DNA of 64,000 bases from CBCXTT01 sp965178295 (GTDB lineage Bacteria > Pseudomonadota > Alphaproteobacteria > UBA7879), in NCBI GenBank assembly GCA_965178295.1, contig CBCXTT010000002.1:62001-126000 (forward strand), written 5' to 3'. This document shows positions 27,753 through 37,047 of this stretch, piece by piece. Position 1 is the first letter of the stretch; every line of letters begins with the position of its first letter. The position numbers were made by a program, and so were the translations under genes. The notes under the pieces are model-generated. The model did no database searches. It was given only the letters and a program-made list of their open reading frames with translations, and was not told the DNA's origin.

Positions 27753-28490
27753 CTATGTGTCAAATATTTCTTCCGCACGTGATGAATGGAAATACCTCTG
27801 CACATCTGGGTGATTACTTGTCAGGAAATCACCTAAAGTGCCTGCAACAATTTTTTTACTCACATGCTTGATGCTGCTCAAGTCATTAGGACCATCACTA
27901 TAGTAAGGTTCATGCTCTGCATCAGCTCTTTAATAAGGACATCAAAGTCACCTGCCGAAATGGGATCCAATCTAGCAGTTTGTTCATCTAAAAACATAAT
28001 TTTAGGATCTGTTACCAGGGCCAGAGCACGGCCAACGCGGCGTCTCATTCCTCCAGAAAGCTCAGTTGGATACACTTTTGATACATCAAGATTCAACCCC
28101 ACCATACGCAATTTTGCAAGCGCCAAATCACGCGCTGTGTTCCGGGATACATTAAACAATTTGTATAAAGGCAGCGCTACATTATCGACTACTGATAGCC
28201 CTCCCATTAATCCACCTTCCTGAAACAAAAAACCAATTTTTCGGTATAATTTTAGACGCTCACGCCATGACATTGAGGAGACCTCTATTCCAAGAACATG
28301 CAGTGTTCCCTTAAGAGGACGCTTGAGATCTACCATGGTTTTCAGGAGTGTGGATTTCCCTGTACCAGACCCACCTATTATCACTGCAGATTCACCTGAC
28401 TGAATAGAGAGATTTCCGCCCTCCAGTGTGATATGGGCGCCATAACCACTATACAGATCCGTAATTTTAACTAGAGTAGAGATAGATCAT
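27753..28490 (-). pseudogene. mlaF: mlaF, ATPase of the Mla phospholipid ABC transporter, frameshifted
   Basis: The middle reads IIGGSGTGKSTLLKTMVDL (P-loop), FLFQEGGLMGGLSVVDNV, ELSGGMRRRVGRALAL (signature) and MFLDEQTARLDPISAGD, where the usual DEPTAGLDP has become DEQTARLDP. The ATG at 28490 runs into a stop after eight codons. The reading LVKITDLYSGYGAHITLEGG continues in another frame. After TIVMV the frame is lost again, and a shifted frame gives LSSIKHVSKKIV and a tail HPDVQRYFHSSRAEE ending at 27753, with some sequence deleted between. With two frameshifts, a deletion and a changed Walker B region, it is dead. Confidence 0.88.
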
Positions 28491-28494
28491 ACTC

Positions 28495-29598
28495 CTATAC
28501 GTGTAAACAAAATGGAAAAAATGCATTGAATACAATCAATAGAAAAATAGCCTGCACAACAGAGCGCGTTGTGCGCGTCCCTATGCTTTCAGGATCAGTC
28601 GTTGCTCATTCCCTCAGACAACCCACAACACCAATCACAAGGCCAAAAATGGGGCTTTGATCAAGCCTACCCAAAATATCATAGGTGTCACTGCATCCCA
28701 CGCATATGACCAAAAGAACTGATGCTCAATGCCTAAGAATGACACACGAACGCCCCGGATATCAGCCCTGATACATCAGATATCAGTGTTAAATAGGCAT
28801 AAAGACAATCGACGTGATAATGCGTGGGAGCATCAACACATACAAAGGGTTCATACCCATAATCTGTAAGGCCTCTATTTCTTCACGCACTTTCATAATA
28901 CCAAGCTGCGCTGCAAATGCACTGCCCGAACGACCCGCCAACAACAGCGGTGATGAGCGCTCCTGCTTCACGTAACATAGAATGGCTCAGCAAATCAATG
29001 GCCATCTTTGCCCCAAACTTAGATAGCTATATTGCAGATTCATATGCAAGCACAGCACCAACAACAGACGATGTCACAACAATAATGGGAATAGCGGAAA
29101 TCCCCGTTTTCTCAGCAGAAGAAACAACTGCTGGGAAAATACGTGTGGGATGAAAAATAATTGCAACACATCCAATCAAGCAAAAACCTAAAAAGTTAAG
29201 CATTTCAATAGTACACCGATACATATCAGTGACGTGACGTCCTATTCTTTCCAATCCACGAAAAACAATCCTTTTTTCCTTGAGTGCAGTATATTTTACA
29301 GGAAGGTATCCCGCTGTCATATTTAACACATCCTCAACATGTTGGGATACATTCACTCGTGTGCACTCTATTGTATGTTTCACGAGTGTGCGTTCAAACG
29401 CAACAAGCAGGTGGCTGGCCCTGTAGTAATGGACTCAACAGCGCCATAATCTATTGTGAGGCCAGGCTTTGTGTGAATTTCATCTAAATTAGACGACAAA
29501 GAAGTGATGTCCTGCACAGAAAATTTTCCAGACAAAACTACGAGGTTGTCTTGATTATTGTATTGTAGAGTCCCCAAAAATATCTCCTTCTCTATCAC
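28495..29598 (-). pseudogene. mlaE: mlaE, STAS-MlaE type permease of the Mla transporter, multiply broken
   Basis: An N-terminal STAS-like part (IFLGTLQYNNQDNLVVLSGK) is cut by a frameshift near 29382. The permease continues in a second frame (IGRHVTDMYRCTIEML, FHPTRIFPAVV, SAIPIIVVTSSVVGAVLAYE), hits an in-frame TAG near 29025, shifts again into AGRSGSAFAAQLGIMKVREE and GMNPLYVLMLPRIITS, stops at 28789, and the last part TRTTRSVVQAIFLLIVFN is in yet another frame. The STAS fusion is common in alphaproteobacterial MlaE. It stands directly before mlaF, so the operon is decaying as a unit. Confidence 0.9.
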
Positions 29599-29616
29599 AT
29601 AGTATGCATGATAGCG

Positions 29617-31014
29617 TTACATAAAAAAGAGAAAACTTAAGAACACAAAGAATGGCATCAGAACAATAAAGGACAAAGTCATATAGCTCAAGAAAGAAGG
29701 CATTTTCACACCATCTTGAATCGCAATGGCTCGTACCATAAAGTTTGGTGCATTGCCAATATATGTGATTGCCCCCATAAAAACAGCACCCGCAGAAATC
29801 GCTGTTAGCGTTGCAGGGCAATTATTCATAAGATACTGAGCATTGCCACCAGCCATATGAAAAAAGACGTAGTATGTTGGCGCATTGTCTAAAAACCCGG
29901 ACAGGATACCTGTAAGCCAAAAATAAAACAAACTATCTGGTTCACCAGTGCAGTTTGCTTCATTTATCACAAATGACAAGGCGCCATCCGTACCAGCATG
30001 AAGAATAGCAATAACAGGTGCCACGGTTAAGAAAATACCAAAAAAGAGCTTGATAACTTCTAGAATAGGCGCCCAATTAAAATTATTTTCTACCCTATAA
30101 ACTATATTGGAAAAACGAAGAGACATAAGCCCAAAAAAAACAAGGCCAAAATCTCGTACAATATTTTGGAGTAAGATATCCGTCCCCATAATACTGTAAG
30201 AAATTTCTGATTTCCACACACCGCTCAATAATACACAGCACACAACACCAAAAAGAAAAAGAAAATTGCCTTTTCCGCGCACCGAAAAGGATATAGTGCT
30301 CCCAGAAACATCTGTCATTTCTTTTTTAAAATAGTAGCAATCTATTATATAATACAAACACAGCAATGGAATTGCCAAACATAGAATAGGAAATATTAAA
30401 TGGCTCGTTGTCCAAAAAAAATCAACGCCTTGTAGAAACCCCAAAAAGAGCGGTGGATCGCCCAAAGGGGTCAATGCACCGCCAATATTGGCTACGAGGA
30501 AAATAAAAAAAATCACTGTATGTACCTTGTATTGACGCGTCTTATTAGTTTTTAACAGTGGTTGAATAAAAAGCATAGCCGCACCGGTTGTGCCCATCAG
30601 ACTTGCAAGTGTTGTCCCAATTACAAGAATCCCTGTATTTGTAAAAGGTGTTGCACGATAACGAGCATCAACATAAATCCCCCCCATGATTGTAAACAAT
30701 GCCCATAACAACACAATAAACGGGATATACTCCAGGAGCATTGTATGGAAGAAGCTATAGCACACAACATCATAACCAAACACCATGTATCCCGGCAACA
30801 AAACACTCATGGCCCAGAAAAGACTAATTTTCCCAAAATGCCGATGCCAAAAATCCTCATATACCAGAGGAAAGAAAGCAATAGAGAGTAAAATACCCAA
30901 AAATGGCAGCACCCAGAAAAGACTCATTTCCCGACCGGGAAGCCCCGCACGCTCTCCAGCCATTATGGGTGTCACGCTCAAAAAAAACATTAGAAAAAAG
31001 CTAAAATATCTCAA
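29617..31014 (-). CDS. nhaD: NhaD-family Na+/H+ antiporter
   Basis: The polytopic inner-membrane protein exports sodium in exchange for protons. The N-terminus has a signal-like stretch, then GREMSLFWVLPFLGILLSIA. Further conserved parts are GTTGAAMLFIQPLL, NIGGALTPLGDPPLFLGFLQG and GFLDNAPTYYVFF, with AITYIGNAPNFMVRAIA. The frame is open upstream over the bamE start, so the first ATG is not real. A TTG at 31014 has GGGAG about 7 bases before it and gives 465 residues, the normal length. The antiporter fits an intracellular ion-balance role, but the direction and ion are inferred from family. Confidence 0.88.
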   Translation of the reverse strand: MRYFSFFLMFFLSVTPIMAGERAGLPGREMSLFWVLPFLGILLSIAFFPLVYEDFWHRHFGKISLFWAMSVLLPGYMVFGYDVVCYSFFHTMLLEYIPFIVLLWALFTIMGGIYVDARYRATPFTNTGILVIGTTLASLMGTTGAAMLFIQPLLKTNKTRQYKVHTVIFFIFLVANIGGALTPLGDPPLFLGFLQGVDFFWTTSHLIFPILCLAIPLLCLYYIIDCYYFKKEMTDVSGSTISFSVRGKGNFLFLFGVVCCVLLSGVWKSEISYSIMGTDILLQNIVRDFGLVFFGLMSLRFSNIVYRVENNFNWAPILEVIKLFFGIFLTVAPVIAILHAGTDGALSFVINEANCTGEPDSLFYFWLTGILSGFLDNAPTYYVFFHMAGGNAQYLMNNCPATLTAISAGAVFMGAITYIGNAPNFMVRAIAIQDGVKMPSFLSYMTLSFIVLMPFFVFLSFLFFM

Positions 31015-31157
31015 AAACTGACTCCCATATACACAATGATAGCGAGAAAAGGCTAGCGGTTTTCTCTCAAAAATGCAATAAGCATTGACATCGTTTCTCC
31101 CCTTGTGCCATTTTCTAAGAACAGATTTCAATTGACTTGAAGGATGCCGTTGTACAC

Positions 31158-31607
31158 ATGAGGTTCTTATATTTTCTTGGATTGATTCTATGCTTATCTG
31201 GCTGTCAGCCAACAATACACATACGCGGTAATTTTGTAGATTGGGAAGAAGCGCAAAAAATAAATGTGGGACAGGATACCCGCGCGCAAGTGAAGGCACG
31301 CTTAGGAGCCCCAACATTTGTGCAAATGTTCGGTGGGTTTCAATGGTATTACATCGGGGAGCGTACAAAAGAGCTGGCCTTTTTCAGGCCCACTATTGTT
31401 GAACGAGACATTATTGTTATTAATTTCGATGCCCAGGGCATCGTCTTAAGTATTGGGCGACAAGATAATATCAAAAGCTTTGAGTTTGAGAGAGTTGATC
31501 GTGTAACCCCTACGCATGGCCGTGATCCAAGTATTCTAAAAGAAGTATTTGGCTCTGTTGCAGTTGGCGATGAAGGCAAAGTACGCAAAGGCATGGTGGC
31601 TCGATAA
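31158..31607 (+). CDS. bamE: BamE/SmpA outer-membrane lipoprotein
   Basis: The product is a lipoprotein of the BAM complex, which inserts beta-barrels into the outer membrane. It has a short signal peptide with lipobox LCLSGC (Cys about residue 16), then the BamE fold: INVGQDTRAQVKARLGAP, GFQWYYIGER and DIIVINFDAQGIVLSI. The ATG at 31158 (MRFLYF) fits the signal peptide better than the TTG at 31137. The gene is divergent from nhaD and followed by nadK after 25 bases. Confidence 0.9.
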   Translation: MRFLYFLGLILCLSGCQPTIHIRGNFVDWEEAQKINVGQDTRAQVKARLGAPTFVQMFGGFQWYYIGERTKELAFFRPTIVERDIIVINFDAQGIVLSIGRQDNIKSFEFERVDRVTPTHGRDPSILKEVFGSVAVGDEGKVRKGMVAR

Positions 31608-31632
31608 GCCCAAAAAATGATAGGATGTAATT

Positions 31633-32388
31633 ATGCTCGCATTTGTCGCCGATGAAACGCCTATCGCCCAAGGCGCAAAGCACACACTTGAAAATCTTTA
31701 TTCCCCAAACAACATTCCGAACCGAGAGATTATTATTGCGCTTGGCGGAGATGGATTTATGCTCAAGAATCTCCACGAGCACCTCGGCACAAAAAAACAA
31801 ATTTATGGGATGAACTGTGGAAGCGCTGGGTTCTTATTAAATTCCTACAAAAAAAATAATCTCCTGGAACGCGTAAACAATGCTATACACATGCGCCTTC
31901 TTCCCCTCAAAATGTGCGTTGAGATGGGTAAGGGAGATATTGCATACAGCCATGCCGTTAATGAAGTCTATCTTTTCCGTCAAACTCACCAGACAGCAAA
32001 AATAAAAATAACCCTTGATGAGCGTCCACAAATGAGTGAGCTCATGTGTGACGGTATTATTCTTGCAACACCCGCTGGTAGCACGGCATACAATTTATCA
32101 GCACATGGTCCCATTGTGCCTATCAATTCCCGCGTTCTAGCCCTCACACCCATCAATTCTTTTCGTCCAAGACGTTGGAGAGGCGCCTTGATTCCACACA
32201 CCACACAGATTATTTTTGATATTCTAGAGTCTGAAAAACGCCCAGTAAGTGCTGTTGCAGACAATAGAGAATTTCGCTCTGCTAGACGTGTAACAATTTT
32301 CGAAGATGCAAGTTGCCCGCTGAACATTCTCTTCGACGCAGACGAAAATCTGTCAGATCGCATACTTAGGGAACAATTCACAACCTAG
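31633..32388 (+). CDS. nadK: NAD kinase
   Basis: The enzyme phosphorylates NAD to NADP. GGDGFMLKNLHEH holds the catalytic Asp motif (GGDG). NCGSAGFLLN, and DGIILATPAGSTAYNLSAHGP, the NAD-binding signature, follow. The 251-residue form without an N-terminal extension is typical for Alphaproteobacteria. AGGAT lies just upstream of the ATG. It converges on polA with a 9-base gap, and no terminator hairpin is visible between them. Confidence 0.93.
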   Translation: MLAFVADETPIAQGAKHTLENLYSPNNIPNREIIIALGGDGFMLKNLHEHLGTKKQIYGMNCGSAGFLLNSYKKNNLLERVNNAIHMRLLPLKMCVEMGKGDIAYSHAVNEVYLFRQTHQTAKIKITLDERPQMSELMCDGIILATPAGSTAYNLSAHGPIVPINSRVLALTPINSFRPRRWRGALIPHTTQIIFDILESEKRPVSAVADNREFRSARRVTIFEDASCPLNILFDADENLSDRILREQFTT

Positions 32389-32397
32389 ACATTGGTC

Positions 32398-35121
32398 TCA
32401 ATGAGCCTCAGACCAGTTATCCCCAACACCGACGTCAACCATCAGCGGCACATCGAGCGTAACCACGTTTTCCATCGCTGCTTTAATGATGCCTGTCACA
32501 TGATCGACCACTGATTCTTCAGCTTCAAAAATAAGTTCATCGTGGACCTGCAAAAGCATTGCTGTAGCCCATTGTCCATTTTCTTTCAACACCTGCATAA
32601 CATCAATCATTGCCATTTTGATAATATCTGCGGCACCACCCTGCAAGGGTGCATTAATTGCCTGACGCTCTGCGAATGCCTGCTGTGTAGGATTTTTAGA
32701 GAAAATCATTGGCACATAACACCGACGTCCAAACGGTGTTGACACATACCCATTGTGTCGTGCAAAATATTTCATATCCTCCATATATGGTTGAATGCCG
32801 GGATATTGGAGTGCGTATGCAGTCATATAGTTTGACGCCTCACGCTGCGGAATATTCAGTTGCTTGGCAAGTCCAAAAGGGCTCATGCCGTATATAATGC
32901 CAAAATTGATCGCTTTGGCCCGCCGCCTCAACTCAGGTGTCACATAAGAAACATCCACGCCAAAAACCTGGGCGGCAGTTAGTGCGTGAATATCAATGCC
33001 ATCTTTAAAAGCGTCTATAAGTGGTTGAATCTTCGCAACATGGGCTAAAAGGCGCAGTTCGATTTGGGAATAGTCAAATGACATTAGCTTACTCCCAGGC
33101 TGCGCAACAAATGCTGCACGTATTTTGCGCCCCTTCTGTGTACGAATAGGAATATTTTGCAAATTTGGATCAGAAGATGACAAGCGCCCTGTAGATGTTA
33201 TAGCCATTGAATAGGAGGTATGCACCCTGCCTGTTGTTGGATTTACTTGCTTTAACAGCGCATCTGTATATGTACTTTTTAACTTTGAAAATTGTCGCCA
33301 GACTAAAATAAGACTTGCAATTTCATGTCCCGCATGCGCAAGTCGCTCTAGAATATCGATACCCGTCCTATATGCTCCTGTTTTAGTTTTTTTTCCGCCG
33401 GGTAGACCTAAAAGTTCAAATAAAATAACGCCCATCTGCTTGGGGGAAGCGATATTAAATTCTTGTCCTGCCACTTGAAATATTTGTTCTTTTAGTGTTT
33501 CTAATTCGCAGGAAAAAGAATGGCTCAACGTTTGCAAACAGCTAGGATCAACACGCACCCCTCGTTGCTCCATATCCACCAAAATAGGAATTAGCGGGCG
33601 CTCAATGCGCTCATAAACCCCTACAGCAGATCTCTCTACAAGGGATTTGTTTAACAGTAAGTGCAGTCTCAGCGTAAAATCAGCACCCTCAGCTGCATAG
33701 GCTGTCGCTTGCGCCACCGGAACTTGTGCAAAGGTTGCAGCACCAGTTTTTTTTGATACTATATCCGCAAACTTGATCATCGTATGGTCAAAATATCTCT
33801 GGGCAAGCTCATTCAGCCTATGAAGACCACCCGATGTGAGATAAGAAAGCAACATTGTATCACTCACCGGAGATACATCAATGCCGGTTTGTTTCAAAAC
33901 GAGTATATCATATTTGACATTTTGTCCAATTTTTAGGATATCTTGCGCACTTAAAATCGGTCCCAAAGCTTCGAAAACCACTTCTTGGGATAATTGTCGT
34001 AATGGACTTTCTCCTAACTGTGGCGAATAATTATGCCCCATTGGAATATAGCATGCTTTACCGGGTGCCGTTGACAGAGATATCCCCACAAGCTCTGCAC
34101 TCATAGCATCAAGAGAATTTGTTTCTGCATCAATTGCAACAAACCCTACGCGCTGAATCTCTGTGCACCATGACGCTAGCGTTTCTGAATCTGTCACACA
34201 CGTATACTCTGGAACAACATTGCCCACAATAAATGTTTCGTCTGCAACGCCATCCTGAGTATCGAACTTAGCAATTAAACGATTAAACCCTTGCTCTTGC
34301 AAAAAATTACATACTCGCACATTATCCATGTCTGGTACCTCAAAATCAGAAATATCTGCAGATACAGGCACTTCATCTTGGAGCAGAACAAGCTTTTTTG
34401 ACAAACGAGCTTGTTCTGCATATGCGCACAGAGATTCCCGACGTTTTGGTTGTTTAATGGTATGTGCATTATCCAAAAGTGTCTCTAAATCACCAAACTC
34501 TTGTATTAAGGCGGCAGCTATTTTTGGACCAATTCCTGGCACACCAGGCACATTATCAACACTATCTCCCGCAAGCGCCTGCACATCCACTACCTGATCA
34601 GGACTCACGCCAAATTTTTCAATAACCTGCGGAATGCCTATGGTTTTGCTTTTCATGTGATCAAACATAGTAATTTGACCGGACACTACCTGCATTAAAT
34701 CTTTGTCTGATGAGACAATCACAACCTGGTATCCTTGCGCTTCGGCAAGCCGTGCATAAGTCGCGATTAGATCATCGGCTTCATACCCCGCTTGTTCAAT
34801 CATAGGCACTTGAAATGCCGAACAAGCGTGACGAATAATGGGAAATTGTAGTATTAAATCTTTCGGGGTTTCCTCCCGATTTTCCTTGTATTCTGGATAT
34901 ATTGCGTTACGGAAGGTTTTGCGCTTGCTATCAAACACAATGACCATTTTATGCGCACGCATTTCCGTCAAAAGCTTGGACAGCATATTGGTAAAACCAA
35001 GAACGGCACCAATCGGCGTACCATCTCTACGCGTCAAGGACGGCATGGCATAATAGGCTCTAAAAATCAATCCAGATCCATCAATAAGGTACAGTTTCTT
35101 TTGTTTCTGCAATTGTGCCAT
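32398..35121 (-). CDS. polA: DNA polymerase I
   Basis: The 907-residue product contains all three domains. The 5' nuclease (1-290) has DGSGLIFRAYYAMP, YEADDLIATYA and GDSVDNVPGVPGIGP. The 3'-5' exonuclease (about 305-490) keeps DAETNSLD, GQNVKYDILVL and a final YAAEGAD, so proofreading appears active. The polymerase (about 520-907) has SFDYSQIELRLLAHV (motif A), RRRAKAINFGIIYGMS (motif B) and LLQVHDELIFEAE (motif C). Many alphaproteobacterial symbionts lose the proofreading residues, but they are retained here. It is divergent from the L,D-transpeptidase-like gene. Confidence 0.96.
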   Translation of the reverse strand: MAQLQKQKKLYLIDGSGLIFRAYYAMPSLTRRDGTPIGAVLGFTNMLSKLLTEMRAHKMVIVFDSKRKTFRNAIYPEYKENREETPKDLILQFPIIRHACSAFQVPMIEQAGYEADDLIATYARLAEAQGYQVVIVSSDKDLMQVVSGQITMFDHMKSKTIGIPQVIEKFGVSPDQVVDVQALAGDSVDNVPGVPGIGPKIAAALIQEFGDLETLLDNAHTIKQPKRRESLCAYAEQARLSKKLVLLQDEVPVSADISDFEVPDMDNVRVCNFLQEQGFNRLIAKFDTQDGVADETFIVGNVVPEYTCVTDSETLASWCTEIQRVGFVAIDAETNSLDAMSAELVGISLSTAPGKACYIPMGHNYSPQLGESPLRQLSQEVVFEALGPILSAQDILKIGQNVKYDILVLKQTGIDVSPVSDTMLLSYLTSGGLHRLNELAQRYFDHTMIKFADIVSKKTGAATFAQVPVAQATAYAAEGADFTLRLHLLLNKSLVERSAVGVYERIERPLIPILVDMEQRGVRVDPSCLQTLSHSFSCELETLKEQIFQVAGQEFNIASPKQMGVILFELLGLPGGKKTKTGAYRTGIDILERLAHAGHEIASLILVWRQFSKLKSTYTDALLKQVNPTTGRVHTSYSMAITSTGRLSSSDPNLQNIPIRTQKGRKIRAAFVAQPGSKLMSFDYSQIELRLLAHVAKIQPLIDAFKDGIDIHALTAAQVFGVDVSYVTPELRRRAKAINFGIIYGMSPFGLAKQLNIPQREASNYMTAYALQYPGIQPYMEDMKYFARHNGYVSTPFGRRCYVPMIFSKNPTQQAFAERQAINAPLQGGAADIIKMAMIDVMQVLKENGQWATAMLLQVHDELIFEAEESVVDHVTGIIKAAMENVVTLDVPLMVDVGVGDNWSEAH

Positions 35122-35182
35122 AGTATTGTTAACAACAACCCCTATATGTTCAAATCATCAGAAAATAAGGAAAAACTATAGC

Positions 35183-35677
35183 ATGCATTTGCGTATCACT
35201 AAAGACAATAAAGCTATTTGGAAGGGAAGCGTTTTTCAATGCGCTTCTGGACAAAAAGGGTACACAAGCAATCCAATCGAAGGAGACAAAAAAACCCCTC
35301 TAGGCACATTTCCACTCAGATGCATTTTCTATCGTGCTGATCGTGTGCAGTTGCCCCCTGTACATTTACCAAATCATGTCCTACAGGACAGCGATGGGTG
35401 GTGCGATGATCCAAAAAGTGTTGCTTATAATACCTGGATTAAAAAGCCTTTCAATGCAAGACATGAAGACCTTTGGCGCTCAGATACTATGTATGATCTC
35501 ATCCTTCCAATTGGATTCAACGATGCGCCCGTGGAGTCAGGTAAGGGAAGTGCTATTTTTCTCCATATCGCCCGACCAGGCTTGCTGTCCACAGATGGGT
35601 GTATCGCGCTGGAAAAAGAAGTGCTTCTCTCAATGCTCCCAGAATTTGATATAAACACCTGTATTCAAATTGGATAA
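35183..35677 (+). CDS. YkuD-type L,D-transpeptidase-like protein
   Basis: The 164-residue product has the catalytic motif HIARPGLLSTDGCIAL (His and nucleophilic Cys of the YkuD fold), preceded by GDKKTPLGTFPLRCIF. This resembles the single-domain COG3786 group. YkuD enzymes form 3-3 cross-links in peptidoglycan or attach proteins to it. No signal peptide is seen at the chosen ATG 35183 (MHLRITKDN), so location and true substrate are uncertain. An AGGA at 35168-35171 stands rather far (about 11 bases) upstream. Confidence 0.8.
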   Translation: MHLRITKDNKAIWKGSVFQCASGQKGYTSNPIEGDKKTPLGTFPLRCIFYRADRVQLPPVHLPNHVLQDSDGWCDDPKSVAYNTWIKKPFNARHEDLWRSDTMYDLILPIGFNDAPVESGKGSAIFLHIARPGLLSTDGCIALEKEVLLSMLPEFDINTCIQIG

Positions 35678-36272
35678 TAAAGTTCTATTAAAGAATGATT
35701 TTATAAGCATGCTAATTTTTCTATTTTAAACATGTATTCTTACACAAGAATATTGTATCCGGTAGAGAGAGGGGAGAGCACACAGCGTTTTGATTGGAAA
35801 AGTTTTTTAGATGGATTGTCGTCCATGAAAATCCTGAGCGGATCGCATACTATGGCTGTGAGTCCTATTTATATTCAAATCACATCCAATTATTGCGCAA
35901 CGCTCAGATAGATGCTTTACGTACCTGCATCTCATGTATAAGCAACCTACATATACTACGTCAAAAGCATGCTAGACATGTCAGCCATCCTCTTTGTCGG
36001 ATTCTTCAGCATATAGGGAGTATTGATGCAAACAGAGCGCATATTGACTATGTGTACAGTGTCACCAATGCACCAGAAAGCCAAATACTGCATCGTATTA
36101 CTTGCACACATTCTCCCCGCACAAAGCGGAGATTTTCCTAAAGGAAATCAGCATCACTGCTCTATAGGAGCTCAAGTACTGATTGCCTTTTCAATGTCAT
36201 GATTGCAACTATACGATTGAGCGATTGTATGCTATTGTATCAGATATATTAGAAATTGGATTTTTAAAATTT
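35678..36272. other. 600-base gene-poor spacer
   Basis: A 115-codon open frame at 35794-36141 has no ribosome site, no recognisable motif, and a composition rich in Cys, His and Ile that looks random. I do not call it. No tRNA, terminator or repeat was found. The spacer may hold promoters for the following zinc-ribbon gene. Confidence 0.45.
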
Positions 36273-37010
36273 ATGATCATTAGTTGCCCTGTATGTGAGC
36301 GCAAATTCCAGGTGGATGACAATATTTTTTCTGGAGCAGAAGAACGCAAGGTGAGGTGTGCCGGGTGTAGTCATATTTGGCTGGAAAAAATGCCTTCAGC
36401 ATTGCTCGTTGTTTCTCCACCGCATACGAAAAGAGAGGCAGATAAAAACGTACACATACAGACTCTGGACCCCCAAGATAAATCCAAAACAAATTCATTA
36501 GGATGGCTTCTTTTTTTAATTGTTCTAGTTCTTGCGATTCCTTCGTTCATGATCTTAACTCGACAGCATATTGTGCGCCTTTTTCCAGGAGTAGAAACGC
36601 TTTACACCTATGCAGGTATACCAACAATTACCATAGATACACAGTTTAAATTTTCGGATACAGCATGGCATGTGACCACCATTAACGATGTCCCCATCCT
36701 AAAAGTGCATGGGAAAATCATTTATCAACCAACAACAGAAACCGCACGCCGGCTTCCGGAAATTCAAGTATCCGTTTACGGAAAGAGTACTTGCGAAAAA
36801 CAGGGGTATATCTCCACAATTTTAGAGGGAAAGGACCCCTATCGTGCAAAAGGTCTGTGCATTGTTGACCGATGGACGTTTATGATTCACGACACCCTAG
36901 CACTACCTGGTGAAGAAGTGCCCTTTTCAAGTGAAAAAATTTATGATCCAGCAGCCGGTAGCCCCGAAAATATCGTACTGGATTTTGTGCCGCTCCGCAG
37001 CAAATTGTGA
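36273..37010 (+). CDS. Zinc-ribbon (MJ0042-type) single-pass membrane protein
   Basis: The start at ATG 36273 is set by the family pattern MIISCPVCERKFQVDD. The ribbon has CPVC and CAGC knuckles (residues 5-8 and 29-32) followed by HIWLE. A transmembrane helix lies at about residues 75-95 (GWLLFLIVLVLAIPSFMI), and a C-terminal periplasmic domain with beta strands (HGKIIYQPTTETARRLPEI) follows. The layout (cytoplasmic zinc ribbon, one helix, DUF3426-like outer domain) is common in Proteobacteria. The function is unknown. The AsmA-like gene follows after 37 bases. Confidence 0.8.
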   Translation: MIISCPVCERKFQVDDNIFSGAEERKVRCAGCSHIWLEKMPSALLVVSPPHTKREADKNVHIQTLDPQDKSKTNSLGWLLFLIVLVLAIPSFMILTRQHIVRLFPGVETLYTYAGIPTITIDTQFKFSDTAWHVTTINDVPILKVHGKIIYQPTTETARRLPEIQVSVYGKSTCEKQGYISTILEGKDPYRAKGLCIVDRWTFMIHDTLALPGEEVPFSSEKIYDPAAGSPENIVLDFVPLRSKL

Positions 37011-37047
37011 GCTAGAATCTTAGATAGGGAATTGTTTATTTTTTCTT

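Noticed and set aside
31015..31368. Upstream extension of nhaD to an ATG at 31368
   Set aside because: It would overlap most of bamE in the opposite strand and is not conserved in style. The TTG at 31014 has a ribosome site.
35794..36141. A 115-codon plus-strand frame in the spacer before the zinc-ribbon gene
   Set aside because: No ribosome site, no motif, and residue content looks random. Kept as spacer.
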